A stretch of 64,000 bases of DNA, taken from Vandiemenella viatica. Its lineage: Eukaryota; Arthropoda; Insecta; Orthoptera; Morabidae. Of the stretch, positions 11,851 to 22,208 are shown one piece after another (within the stretch, counting starts at the first letter, position 1; each line of letters starts with the position of its first letter). The position numbers and the translations under genes were made by a program. The stretch is taken from positions 11,146,148-11,210,147 of the forward strand of contig CM061914.1 of assembly GCA_031002005.1 (NCBI GenBank), given 5' to 3'. Below the pieces are notes generated by a model. It was not told where the DNA came from, made no database searches, and saw nothing but the letters and a program-made list of their open reading frames with translations.

Positions 11851-12429
11851 GTAAGTTTGAAATATGCACACATACATGAGAATTTTTTTTTTTTCAAATT
11901 AGTATTCCACCATTCATTTTGAGTTTCTTTTGCAGTTCTCAATTGCCATAGTAACAATCAGATTTAATGTTTGGAGAGAGACTTCTTCTTCAGGAACAAA
12001 TAGCCTTTACAACAGAATCAAAACACACATTTATGATCATGTAACATAATAAAGCAAAGGGTAATAATTTTAAGTGTTGAGAGGAGGGCCAGCAGAGGTG
12101 TGGCAGCAGGGAACCAAATAACACAAAGAAATTAAAAGCCCTCCTCCAGCAGGAGCAACATTGTTGATATTAAGTTGTTAATAGCACTATATCTTAGTAC
12201 CTGTGCAATTCATCAGATCCTAAATACTTTTAGGTAATTGTTAAAATCTCTCTCATTGTTCCCAGCTCTTCCTGTAAACTCCCTTTTAGTTACGTAGTTT
12301 TCTTTCATCCACAACTTCATACAGGTGCATTAACTGCTGAATTAAGTCACAAAACAAAAGATCTGCCTAAGAAATAAGATTTATTACTTTAAGTGGTATT
12401 CCTGTGATTAATGTTCCTATCTTGAAAAT

Positions 12430-12595
12430 TCAAAGCCACTGATTTGAATCCCAGTTTGCCCAGAAATTTTAATGTAAATTTATTCTGAACTTCACCTATA
12501 GTAAAACTTTGCTTTGTTCACATGCCCAAAGCTCCATGGTTAGGATTCCATGTTAAACAATAGGTACAGCCATAATGGTACCAGAAGGTGTGGCA
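12430..12595 (+). mobile_element. Diverged SINE (family A)
   Basis: 'gatttgaatccca' resembles a box B, and 'gctccatggttaggattccatgttaaac' resembles the family-A body seen at 7,990, 29,380 and 33,240. The head is decayed. Confidence 0.55.
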
Positions 12596-12779
12596 ACATC
12601 AAAATATGCCAACAGGACTTTTATTTATTTGCTAGAAGACCGGTGCAAAAATTTCACAAATATTATGAATAGTAAGGTTGATAGTTTGTAATAGACTAAA
12701 AGAAGAACCCTCTCATGTGTATCAATTGTTTATTTGTTTAATGTAAGAGGTACATAACATAATATGACATCAGTGAAGT

Positions 12780-13530
12780 AGTAATCATTCTTAATTTATG
12801 ATTTTACCTAAGTGGAGCCCTTAATCATTAGCCTCATTTATCAATTTTGATTAGGTAACAAGGGAGATAAATTACTTGTAACAGAAAACACTTTATGGAA
12901 ATAATTTTACCCTTTAAGGATTGAATTCCAAAAAATTCCTTTCTCAAGGTGTAATGTGACAAAAGTAGAGAGCTTAATCTTTAAAATGATATCTCATTTA
13001 TCTATTTTGGTTACATATTAAGGGAGATAAATGACTCATTATAAAAAATTATGCTATGGAAATAATGATACTTTTCCCCTTTAAGGGTCGAATTCTGAAA
13101 AATTGCTTTCTTAAAATATGATGTGACAAAAGCGGAGATACAAATCTCTGAAATAATACCTCATTTCTTGATTTCAGTAATGTATCATGAAAGATAAATG
13201 GCTCATAACAAAAATACATTATAGAAATAATCATACTTTTGCCTTTTAAGTGTCAAATTAAAAAAAAAAAAAAAATTCTTATAACATGATGTGACCAAAG
13301 TGGAGATTTTAACCTTTAAATTATACCTCATTATATACATCGGTTAGATATCAAGGGAGATGAATGGCTTATGAATCAAAAATGTGTTGCAGAAATATTG
13401 ATACTTAAGGGTCAAATTTGTAAAAATTACTTTCTTAAAATATGTAGTGACCAAAGCGGATATGTTAATCTTAAAATGATACCTTATTTATCAATTTCGG
13501 TTAGGCATGAAGATAATGGCTTGTGGCAAA
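12780..13530. repeat. ~165-bp satellite array, about 4.5 units, in CD36 intron
   Basis: Units share 'cttttgccctttaagggtcgaatt', 'attcctttcttaaaatatgatgtgaccaaagcgga', 'ctttaaaatgatacctcattta' and 'aagggagataaatggctc' (short pieces quoted). The 'cctttaaggg' anchor recurs near 12,912, 13,078, 13,242 and 13,405. The same satellite appears at 38.5-40.0, 43.6-43.8 and 46.6-47.0 kb. Confidence 0.9.
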
Positions 13531-13534
13531 AAAA

Positions 13535-14005
13535 CTTTTACGTCTAAAGAAAATAAAAACTGTTATTAGTTACAAGAACCATGGTATGCTTGCCAGACAC
13601 ACAATTTTTTTTTAAAAATTGTATTTATTTGGAGATTGAAGCAAAATATTTTCTAATACCTAGTTTCTTAAGAACATGATCTATTAGTGATAAATTAAAA
13701 AGTAATACAACAGTTTCTAAAACAAATAAATGTAGGAAAAGAGGAATTTTAAAAAAGGTCAAAAGAATAAAACTGTGACTTTTAAAATATTTGGATATTT
13801 CTGTGTGTTTTTATGTTTCACTACATTTTGTGAGTACTGGTTCTTTTCTTCTGATTATTTGTTAATCAGCACTCTGTGCTTCCCATCAAACTTAAATTTT
13901 AAGAAAATTCAATTTTTTAGAACCTGATTTCCAGGCTAATAAAGAGAATGTAATATGTTTGTAATAACTGGTTTTGACGATGGATATCAAGAATCATGTT
14001 AAATA
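13535..14005. other. CD36 intron, nothing recognised
   Basis: AT-rich intron sequence; no exon or repeat boundary that I can support. Confidence 0.35.
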
Positions 14006-14014
14006 AACTATTCT

Positions 14015-14125
14015 CGGTCTTCCATCCATGTAAAGAGGGCTGAGACAAATGCCTTCGAAACGTCGCACAAGTTTGACATCTCTACGTGGCTGGAAGCCAG
14101 AGTAGAGTTTACTTATATACAACGC
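14015..14125 (+). mobile_element. Penelope-like element 3'-tail fragment
   Basis: 'ccttcGAAACGTCgcacaag', followed by 'ggctggaagccagagtagag', corresponds to the tail of the PLE copies at 39.2-39.4 and 58.7 kb, which carry GAAACGTC and the 'TRL-TRE' coding remnant. The CTGATGA box of the hammerhead core is not preserved here (CTGAGAC). Confidence 0.5.
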
Positions 14126-14749
14126 CGTGAAAAACTATGACCATACGAGAATCATGTTGTTTGTATTTTGGCAATTTTTTCACAAAGAGTAAGTAAGAAA
14201 CATAAAAATAGTTGAGTGTTAAAAAGTAACTACCATTTTTCTATTTTGAATATGAGGTACTTGTTGTCATATAAATGTTAAGGCCAAGAGAATTGCCGAT
14301 AATGGTGATATTTGTGCTTGCAAGGTCACAAAAAATTGGTATTCAGGAGGAAAGTTTGGGAGAAAATTATTTACTTCACATCAAATATGTGAAACATTAA
14401 TTTAATTTTAAAAAAAAACACACACACACACACAAGTGTGTCTACTTAAACTATGGCCAGATTAATAGTCCTACTTGATTTCATTGATCTCCATATAAGA
14501 TATTGTCTAGTATGATGTGGCTTAAGGATAGTGGTTCAGAGAGGCATTGATAAGGAAGTTTTAAGAACATCATTACATAAAATAAGTTCTCGAAAACTAC
14601 GTAAATCACACAAGTAAGACAACAAGAGTACAGTAGAAGGCGCAGTAATGAGAAGCAAGAAATGGAAGGATGCTTTATAATCAACATAATGCTGTCAGAC
14701 AAACCAACATGAGGAGGGCCAGATAGAAATTACCCGAAACACAGGACAG

Positions 14750-15350
14750 GCAATTGAATTTAACTGAATTGTAATGGAGCACAAGCCACAGTGGCAATTT
14801 CCCTTCTCATCTATCACGACCCTACAATTACCATTTATGAACTTTAATTTAACTTTAGTGTTATAGAGAAAAATCAAAATTAATCCAAACCTCAGCCCCA
14901 ATATACACCCAAGCACCCTTTTCATCTGCTTCCAGTCACTCCCAATCCAGCTAATGTACTGACTGATTTCTGTGATAATTTCCACAAAAAAAAGTCTAGT
15001 TGCCTTCCTCTGCACCCCCCCCCCCTTCCCTCCAGCCCCTGTATGTGGGTCCCAAACTACACCATCATATTCAAGCAATGATCTGAACAAGGTTTTGTAC
15101 ACCAGCTCCCTTGGTACTTTCCCTCATCACCCTCTCCAGTAAATAAGTACTTGTCCTCCCCAGTTAGTTTGCTGTCAAATGTTATACCAAGATATATACA
15201 TTTAAAATCTCCAAAAACCAATTTCACCTTAAAACTTCAATACTAAAATTATTTTTTTTTCCTGTCTGTGAGCTTGACATTTATCTTCATTCCATGTCAA
15301 CCAATATAGCTAGATATCCAGGTCTCCCTGTTCCCCATTTAATCTTAGGT
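14750..15350 (-). mobile_element. 5'-truncated CR1-like LINE copy
   Basis: Same family as 1-2,872. The 3' end at 14,750 reads, on minus, the 'gcttgtgctccatta' tail motif. Upstream come the thumb residues LFRSLLEYDGVVWDPH, and near 15,330 the block corresponding to the 'GDLGRISNWVG' region downstream of FADD. Several stops and frameshifts are present. Confidence 0.75.
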
Positions 15351-15689
15351 TGCTTGTCATGACATAATTTTACATACTAACTTTTGAATGTAAATAATTA
15401 ACACAAACATTCATTAAAATAATGAGTATTGACATTTCATTGTATTTATAGGCATGATTTGATGGGATATGGCTGCCAATGAAACATTGTTGAATAACAA
15501 AGTTGAAGAAAATAAATTTATGGAAATTTCCTATTTTGTGATTTAAATACTTTTCTCCTTCTTCTTAGAAATAAGAAGCAATGAGAAACTTTAACAGGAA
15601 AATTATTGGATGGAGTTGTAAAAATATACTTCAAGCATTGATAGAGTTTAAAATAAAAAAGTGTATATAGAATTAATTGCAATTAATTA

Positions 15690-16680
15690 ATGATAAAAAT
15701 TAATAATAGAAGTCCAAATTACTGCTGGAAATTTGCAAACAGAAAAAATTCCCAACAAATGGAAGAACGCACTGATGCACCAATTGTACAAGAATGTGAG
15801 AAAACAGATGTGAAGAATTACAGAGGAATTTCCCTGCTAGCAGTGACATATAAGATACTGTTAACAGCTCTTCAAAACAGAATTGAACCAGTAATAGACA
15901 AACAAATAGGAGAATACCAAGATGGGTTCAGAAAGAAATAGCAGGAAAAGTTGGACTTCAGATCTCTTTTGAGAAGACTAAATTCATGACCAATATTAGG
16001 GATTCAACCATGGTACTAAACACAGAGTATGGAAAATTAATAAGGTCAATAAATTTAAATATCAAGGTGAAGTAATTCAGATTGTTGGGTTTGATAAGGA
16101 AGAAAACATATCAAGAGCAAGAAAACTAGAACTAGCATACCAACTGACTAAAGACACACACAATAAGAAGAATCTTTCAAGGAAAACTAAAATCAAACAA
16201 TACAACACAGTAATCAAAACAGAAGGTCTGTACCCCTCAGAATGTTTGTTCTCTATGAAAACTGGAGAAAAATTTGGCAACAACTAAAAATTGAAAATGG
16301 TGAGTTTAGATCTATACAAAGAAGAAGAAACTGAAAGGATATGATATCCACGATCAGAAAGAGGAGAATCAGGGTTTTTTTTGGTCTCATAATGAGAATG
16401 GATAACAACAGACTTACAAAAAGAATTTTCAATCATGTTTACAAGAGTAAGAAGGGCAACCAGTGGATCCAAGGAGTAAAGAAAGATATGATTGAGATTG
16501 AAATAACAGAAGATTTAATACAAGATAGAGCAACTTTCAGGAGATTGACCCAAAATTTCAAGGGTTTCCGGAAGAATGAAAAGAAGAAACGTAGTAACAT
16601 ATGGACGGAAGAAAGGATGAAACAGCAAAGTGAAAGGATCAAGAACTATTGGAAGTCAAGAAAAGAATGATCAAAATGAA
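15690..16680 (+). mobile_element. RTE-like LINE remnant (reverse transcriptase and C-terminal region)
   Basis: 15,790-15,941 reads CEKTDVKNYRGISLLAVTYK, then IGEYQDGFRKK, the start of an RTE-type reverse transcriptase. A deletion follows: the catalytic core is missing. 15,942-16,080 carries thumb-like sequence (VGLQISFEKTKFM). 16,341-16,670 reads FFGLIMRMDNNRLTKRIF, then QGVKKDMIEI and a stop, typical of the C-terminal domain of these LINEs. It is an inactive fragment in the CD36 intron. Confidence 0.75.
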
Positions 16681-16684
16681 TGCA

Positions 16685-17230
16685 CGGGATTACTTTTCGT
16701 GGTCCATAGATGGCCGATATTGAAGAGAAGAAGAATTAGTAAAATTTTTTCCTTCAAATAAAATTTTGTTAGCCATTACAACTAGTCATATAATTTGAAA
16801 TTTATATGGAAATATGACACATTCAATAAAAGTTACCATAAATGAAAAAGAAGTTAAGGATAAAGATTTGATCATTCCTCATACCTAAGAGAGTCTAGGT
16901 TAACATCATCTAATGGAGACCTAAATCTTGATTCTTCAGCCAGCCAAAAAGTGAACCAAGCTTAGTTCCTTAAAATACACAGTTTGATTCCTATTACTTG
17001 CCAAAAGTCTCATCAGATGCTGTAGTAAATGATTCAGATACTACTTAAAAATATGAAAGCAAATAAGAATATGTATACTTACTTACAATTATACTCTAAT
17101 GACACTTATATGACACAATATTCCAGTTCATCATTCCTGACAATTATTTCATGAATGTTTTACCTCTCTCATTTTTTTAAAATATTTAACATACACCTAA
17201 AGCTTTTTAGTGACATTTCTGATTTTATTC
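16685..17230. other. CD36 intron, nothing recognised
   Basis: AT-rich intron ending in a polypyrimidine stretch and CACAG acceptor at 17,230-17,234. No other feature is supported. Confidence 0.4.
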
Positions 17231-17234
17231 ACAG

Positions 17235-17402
17235 GGATTGGACAGTCTGCCAAAGGATCTACAAACCATCTTTGTTCACGTGACATACAGTGCTCGCGTT
17301 CTGCACCTGATCCTAATATATGCACTGCCCACAATAGCCTTAGTCTCCCTGTATCTACTTTACCGACAGCTAAGATCCTCTTCTAGAGGGATACAGTTGT
17401 GA
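17235..17402 (+). CDS. CD36-family scavenger receptor, last coding exon
   Basis: A phase-0 exon of 55 codons plus TGA. It begins GLDSLPKDLQTIFVHVTYSA and then has a hydrophobic segment of about 22 residues (VLHLILIYALPTIALVSLYL and following LY). The protein ends RQLRSSSRGIQL. This is the second membrane helix and short basic cytoplasmic tail expected at the CD36 C-terminus. Summed with the three upstream exons it gives 188 residues with every splice phase consistent and no stop, so the gene looks intact. The tail lacks an obvious di-leucine or tyrosine sorting motif. The preceding intron is about 5.4 kb. Confidence 0.95.
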   Translation, partial: GLDSLPKDLQTIFVHVTYSARVLHLILIYALPTIALVSLYLLYRQLRSSSRGIQL

Positions 17403-18307
17403 GCATCTGACAGTTGCCTGTGAAGTGGACCTTCACTCATGGCATCAAAACAGTGTGGAAACTGAAAGCAGATTTTATTTGTAGAATTTGTATCCACAAC
17501 TGTGCTCAACTGACTGACTACATTATAAATTTTGATTCCAGTGTGATGCCTTAATTGGACTGTGTTGTCCGATACTTTTGAGGTTTATGATCTGTGATTG
17601 AGTATAGTTCTTAATTTATTCCAAACCTTACATTGAAGGAAGGAAGAGATGTAGAGAAGCCCGTAAGGAATAATGGACCTAACTTGAACAGCAGAGGAAT
17701 TTAAGAAAATACTACATCTTTACATCGTGAGTGATGAATAATCTTAGTGTGCTCTGTCTTTGTTTACACCAGTAACTATTGTTCTGAGCTCTGTACATAA
17801 TGTAAATAGTCCATTATCATCAACTGACTATTCACAATGCATGTTTTGTTATCTTTGAACAAGCAGTTATAATTGTCAGATGCGTTAAAAATAATAATTT
17901 TCTAAGAACTTTTTGATACTGCTCAAAATATAGATCTTTTTCCAATGTTTTCAACTTCATAACAAGTACAGTGCTTTTCAGGTAATTTTGAAGGACTATA
18001 ATAAAATTATTTGATTATGGTGAATTTATTAGTAATCACCTCCCATCAGTTAACACAGATAAAATTCTTGAAGCTTATTAATATTGATTGTTTTTCTTAG
18101 GCTTGTTTAAAAGTATGAATTCTTTGCAAAATTAACTTGACTGGTTAAGTGCAACAAGAATGTGCCTTTATTCATGGAAATATTTACTGTTAGTGCCTAA
18201 CCAAGACATAAAATTTGTATTCAATGCCAAAGAACAAAACAGCTCATTTTCTTTAAGCCTATATCACATTCTTTATGCTCAGCATTAACTCTTACAGAAT
18301 CATAGTA

Positions 18308-18671
18308 GGGGGGCATCCATAAATTACGTGAGGTGTTTTTCTGGATTTCCGGACCCCCCCCCCCCCCCCCTTCTGGTGTGATCTGGTCCATGAGAACACC
18401 TCCCCCCCTAGAGATCGCCCTCGAAACTTTTTGAGACTTTTTTAAGGTCTCACCCCTCAAAATCCGGTCACACCCTCACTTTTCGATGAAATACCCCCCT
18501 AAAATCGACTTTCACGCAATTTGTAGACTTTTTTTTTTTTTTAGCTCTACAGTCCAAATAATTTTTTTCCCAAAACCTCACGTGAGATTTCCGGAGCCCC
18601 GCTGCCCTTGGTGAGATTTCGCTGGACCTCCGCCCCTCCCATTTAACCTCACGTAATTTATGGATGCCCCC
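18308..18671. mobile_element. Palindromic MITE in 3'UTR (GGGGGCATCCATAAATTACG family)
   Basis: Ends are GGGGGGCATCCATAAATTACG and its inverse (cgtaatttatggatgccccc), flanked by TA (18,306-18,307 and 18,672-18,673). The interior is also broadly palindromic and rich in C and G runs. A sister copy is at 24,723-25,002. There is no coding capacity. Confidence 0.85.
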
Positions 18672-19074
18672 TAGATACATTTATTTTATACACTAAAATA
18701 TTGTGGCAAATATAATTTTTGTTCTAGTCAAAAGAAATTGTAGCTACTGATAAGTGAAAACAGAACAGAAATTTTTAACCATTTTACAGTATTATCATAA
18801 TACATATATAGTCATATTACCTTGTACAGAAATGAGACAAACATAAATCCAGTAGTGTTCACTACTAATTTTTCAGTACGTGAAATATTGAAGTTTTTTC
18901 AGGTCATTCTTTAGAAATAACATTTCTCTTGCAGTTATCACTATAACAGTCATCTTCCCAAATGCTATATTCTGGTGTCTATTGCCAATTTTCAAAATAT
19001 AACATTAGGAAGAAATGTTTTATTACTTTTGTACCTGTGTTGGTTGTGTACTGTTGTATAGTTTTGTACAGATA

Positions 19075-19080
19075 AATAAA
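19075..19080 (+). terminator. Polyadenylation signal AATAAA
   Basis: AATAAA followed within 30 bases by T-rich sequence, about 1.67 kb after the CD36 stop codon. It is the most distal good signal before LINE remnants begin. Confidence 0.55.
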
Positions 19081-19229
19081 TTTTATAAATATTTTTCAAA
19101 TGATGCTTGTTTCTTCTTTTAAACAATAATTGTTATACACTTTCTGAGAGTTACATAGACTTACAACCTCTTTATCTGGTAGTAAATATGAGCATACTTT
19201 GAAATTAGAAAGAAAGTCAAAGGATATTA

Positions 19230-19520
19230 TGAGAGGCCATGTAGAAAAGTGTGAAGTGCTTATTATAGATAATATACCACAGCTGTGTTAAAGGAAGAGA
19301 GCAAAACTATTGTACCACAGCTAGAAGTATTGTTTAAAATGAGTTTGGAGGCTTGTTGTATTCCAGACAAGTGGAAATGCACCACAGTAACACCAATTCA
19401 TAAAGAAGGGAAGTTGGGAACTATAGACCCGTTAGCTTGAAGTAAGCAAGTTGATAGAGTGTTTATAGCCAAGCACCTTAAAAATATTAAAAAAAAAATG
19501 TGATGAAAGGAAGTGCTCTG
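19230..19520 (+). mobile_element. CR1-like reverse transcriptase fragment
   Basis: Reads VPQLEVLFKMSLEACCIPDK, then WKCTTVTPIHKEGK and, in a shifted frame, a decayed 'NYRP' block. It aligns with residues around 1,390-1,610 of the LINE at the window start (IVPYLEILFKLSLDTCCLP). Confidence 0.7.
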
Positions 19521-19524
19521 TAAT

Positions 19525-20095
19525 CAGTGTTGCTGTGACTGTTATCTTTCAACTGTGTGTACTTACTTTCTTTTGTTTTTGTCCCTGTGTGTTGCTCTCA
19601 TCCATTAAAGAACTGTTCTTGAGTGAAATCTTGTTTTAAGTTTATAATCAAGTTTTATCTACCCAACTCGGTGCTAAGAACTCTCATTATCAATGGTTTA
19701 TGGGTCCAGTGCTTTCTCTATGTCAGTTACTCAAGTTATTGAATATTTTGTGTTTTTCTTACCTCAAGTGTCATTTTTGTCATTCGGAAGGAAGTACATG
19801 AATGAGATGACCAACCAAAACTAAGGGCAGCGTTGGTATTAACTTTCACAAGTTAATTGGTGCTACCAACTGCAAAATGTGGACCTTTTACATTAAGTAG
19901 GTACCAAAAGTTGATGATTGTGTCAATGCAGAGGATGAAAGTTATGATGTCCAGAAGGACATAAAATCTGCCTTATATGGTAGTTTCCATCCAAGTGTAC
20001 AATATATCATTGAGGAACTTAACTCAGCTTGTCTAGTTTGAAACAACTTTCAACCCAAGAGCACTCAGGATTGTTGTGTCTATTTCGATAATACA
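19525..20095. other. Intergenic, nothing firmly recognised
   Basis: No host exon was found. 19,840-20,060 has weak coding-like codon structure but too many stops to name. Confidence 0.3.
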
Positions 20096-20161
20096 AATGA
20101 ATAACTACATCTACCTATATACTCTGCAATTTACAAAATTGTGGGTGGCAGAGCACCAAAC

Positions 20162-20876
20162 CTAATATCTTTGTTGTGCATTCCAATCCCTAATTGTACG
20201 AGGGAAAAAAGAATTCGTATAAGAATCATTGTGGCACCTTATTTCTCTAATCTTATCTTTCCTGTCATTCCGGCTCAAATAGGTTGGTGGACGAAGTATT
20301 TCACTACACTTGGAAGTGAAAGTGGGAGTACACATGTTTACCAATAAGTTTAAACAAAACATGCATTGAGACTCCAAGCCTAGTGTACTAATCAGTTCTG
20401 TGACGCTTTCATAAGGACTATAGCAAGCGGTCACGAATTGAGCGGCTCTTCTCTGTACTTTCTCTATACTTTCGATCAACTCCTTACGAAACGGATCCCA
20501 AATGGCACAACAATAGTCCAAATGTGGACGCACAAGAGATTTGTACGCTATCTCCTTTCTTTGTTCATTACTATTTTTCAAGATTCGCCCTAGGAATCGT
20601 AACCTAGAATTAGCTGTACCTACTAACGAATTAATGTGTAAGTCCCATTTCATGTTCCTTTGTACCGTAATTCCCAAATATTTCACAGAATCGACCATAT
20701 CAATAATTGAACTGTTTACCTAGTATTTCTGAACAATTTGATTCTTTTTGTTAGTTATGCTCATTGTCTTGCACTTTTTATAATTTAGTGTAAGTTGCCA
20801 TTCATCACACCATGCCAAAAAAACATCCAGATCACGCTGAATTTCTAAGCAATCGGCCAAATTTCTTACTTCCCTA
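20162..20876 (-). pseudogene. C-terminal part of LINE reverse transcriptase ORF2
   Basis: The segment after the mariner insertion: REVRNLADCLEIQRDLDVFL and WCDEWQLTLNYKKCKTMSI (20,876-20,722), then VDSVKYLGITVQRNMKWDLH and the thumb region SLVRPHLDYCCAIWDP, ending FFPRTIRDWNAQQ (20,698-20,162). The two pieces are separated by one frame change near 20,720. It is homologous to the 8,568-8,801 remnant. Confidence 0.85.
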
Positions 20877-20878
20877 TA

Positions 20879-22147
20879 TGAGGACTGTCTGAGAAGTTCT
20901 CGGCCTCGGCCATAGATGGTAGAACTACCCATGCTATTTTTTCCATGCAAGTTGGTGCATGTGCCAAACGTGCCTGCAAGAAATTGCAAGTCATTCTATA
21001 TTGTAGATTGGTTTGTACTGTTGTTTGATGCAGGCGTGGTGCGGAGTTGTACGAGAGATGGAAAAAATCGAGTATCGAGCAGTTGTAAAATTCTTTGTAA
21101 AGGAATGTTTGACGCCATCCGAGATCCACAGAAGATTTTTAGAAGTGTATGGGGACTTGTCTTCTTCATAATCGACAGTTAAGAACTGGGCTGCTGAGTT
21201 CAAACGTGGCCGTAGCAGTCTCGAAGATGATGAACGCGAAGGACGTCCGAAAAGTGCAACAACTCCAGAAATCATCGAGAAAGTGCATGATATGGTTTTA
21301 GTTGATCGATGAATAAAAGTGTGTGAGATTGATGATATGGTAGGGATATCAAAATAATGTGTGGGATACATTTTGCATGAAGTATTGCATATGAAGAAGC
21401 TTTGTGCAAGATTGGTGCCACATTTGCTCAATGTTGATCAAAAGTGCATGTGCATGAGACTTTCTGAACAGTGTTTGGAGCGTTTCAACAAAAATAAACT
21501 AATTTTGTGCGTCGATTCATAACTATGGATGAGACATGGGTTCACCACTACACGGCAGAATCAAAACTGCAGTCAAAGCAGTGGACAGAAGCTGGTTGTT
21601 CATGTCAAAAGAAGGCCAAGTCAGTTCCATCGGCAGGGAAGGTGATGGCATCAGTTTTTTTGGGATGCTAAAGGTATTTTGTTCATTTATTACCTTGAAA
21701 AGGGTAAAACAATAACTGGACAGTTCTATTCCAATCTTTTAGACACCCTGGATGAAAAAGTTCGTGAAAAAAGGCCCAGTTTGAGGAAGAAGAAAATCAT
21801 CTCTTATCAGGACAATGCACCTGCCCACAAGAGTTTTTTGGCAATGGGAAAATTTGGAACATCCACCTCATTCCCCAGATTTGGCTCCCTCCGACTTCAA
21901 TCAATTCCCAAAACTCAACTTTTTTGCTGGTCAGCATTTATCTTCAAATGAAGAGGTGCTTGCTGCTGTAGATGGATATTTTGCAGGCCTTCCAGAAAGC
22001 CACTTCAGGGATGATATAATGAACTAGGAACATCATTGGACTAAGTGTATCAGTGTTCGGGGAAGCTATATTGAGAAATAAAAATGATTTGGTAAATGTC
22101 AAATTGGTTTTATATTTTTAGGCTTAGAATTTTCCAGACCACCCTCG
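20879..22147 (+). mobile_element. mariner transposon (1,269 bp) nested in LINE
   Basis: Terminal inverted repeats of 27 bp (TGAGGACTGTCTGAGAAGTT at left; CGAGGGTGGTCTGGAAAATT read inward at right) agree at roughly 19 of 27 positions. TA flanks both sides (20,877-20,878 and 22,148-22,149). Removing it rejoins the LINE frame across LFADDAVIY and REVRNLADC. Length and ends are normal for mariner. The element carries a transposase with several stops (separate entry). Confidence 0.93.
21058..22075 (+). pseudogene. mariner transposase, broken
   Basis: The frame starts MEKIEYRAVVKFFVKECLTP. The helix-turn-helix part includes STVKNWAAEFKRGRSS and LEDDEREGRPKSATTPE. The catalytic domain shows ITMDETWVHHY (first D), SYQDNAPAHKS (second D) and HSPDLAPSDF (third D), the DD34D arrangement of mariners. 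There are in-frame stops near 21,168, 21,310 and 21,354 and frameshifts near 21,500-21,560, 21,680-21,830 and 21,840. It ends after ESHFRDDIMN and YIEK. No active protein is possible. Confidence 0.92.
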
Positions 22148-22208
22148 TAAATAACTGCATCATCAGCAAACAATCTAAAAATGCTTTTCACTTTGTCTCA
22201 GAGATCAT

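Larger units (their letters stand above)
17403..19095 (+). other. 3'UTR of the CD36-family gene
   Basis: Non-coding sequence following TGA up to an AATAAA at 19,075-19,080 and a T-rich stretch. Earlier AATAAA-like sites (for example near 18,000) could give shorter transcripts. The UTR contains the palindromic MITE at 18,308-18,671. The end point is inferred from the signal only. Confidence 0.55.

Noticed and set aside
14041..14075. A fourth hammerhead in the 14-kb PLE tail fragment
   Set aside because: GAAACGTC is present but the CTGATGA box reads CTGAGAC, so the catalytic core is not complete.
15003..15120. Proline/glycine-rich coding exon on minus (GAGGKGGGVQRK)
   Set aside because: The flanks match the CR1-like thumb region; the glycine run comes from a C homopolymer inside LINE sequence.
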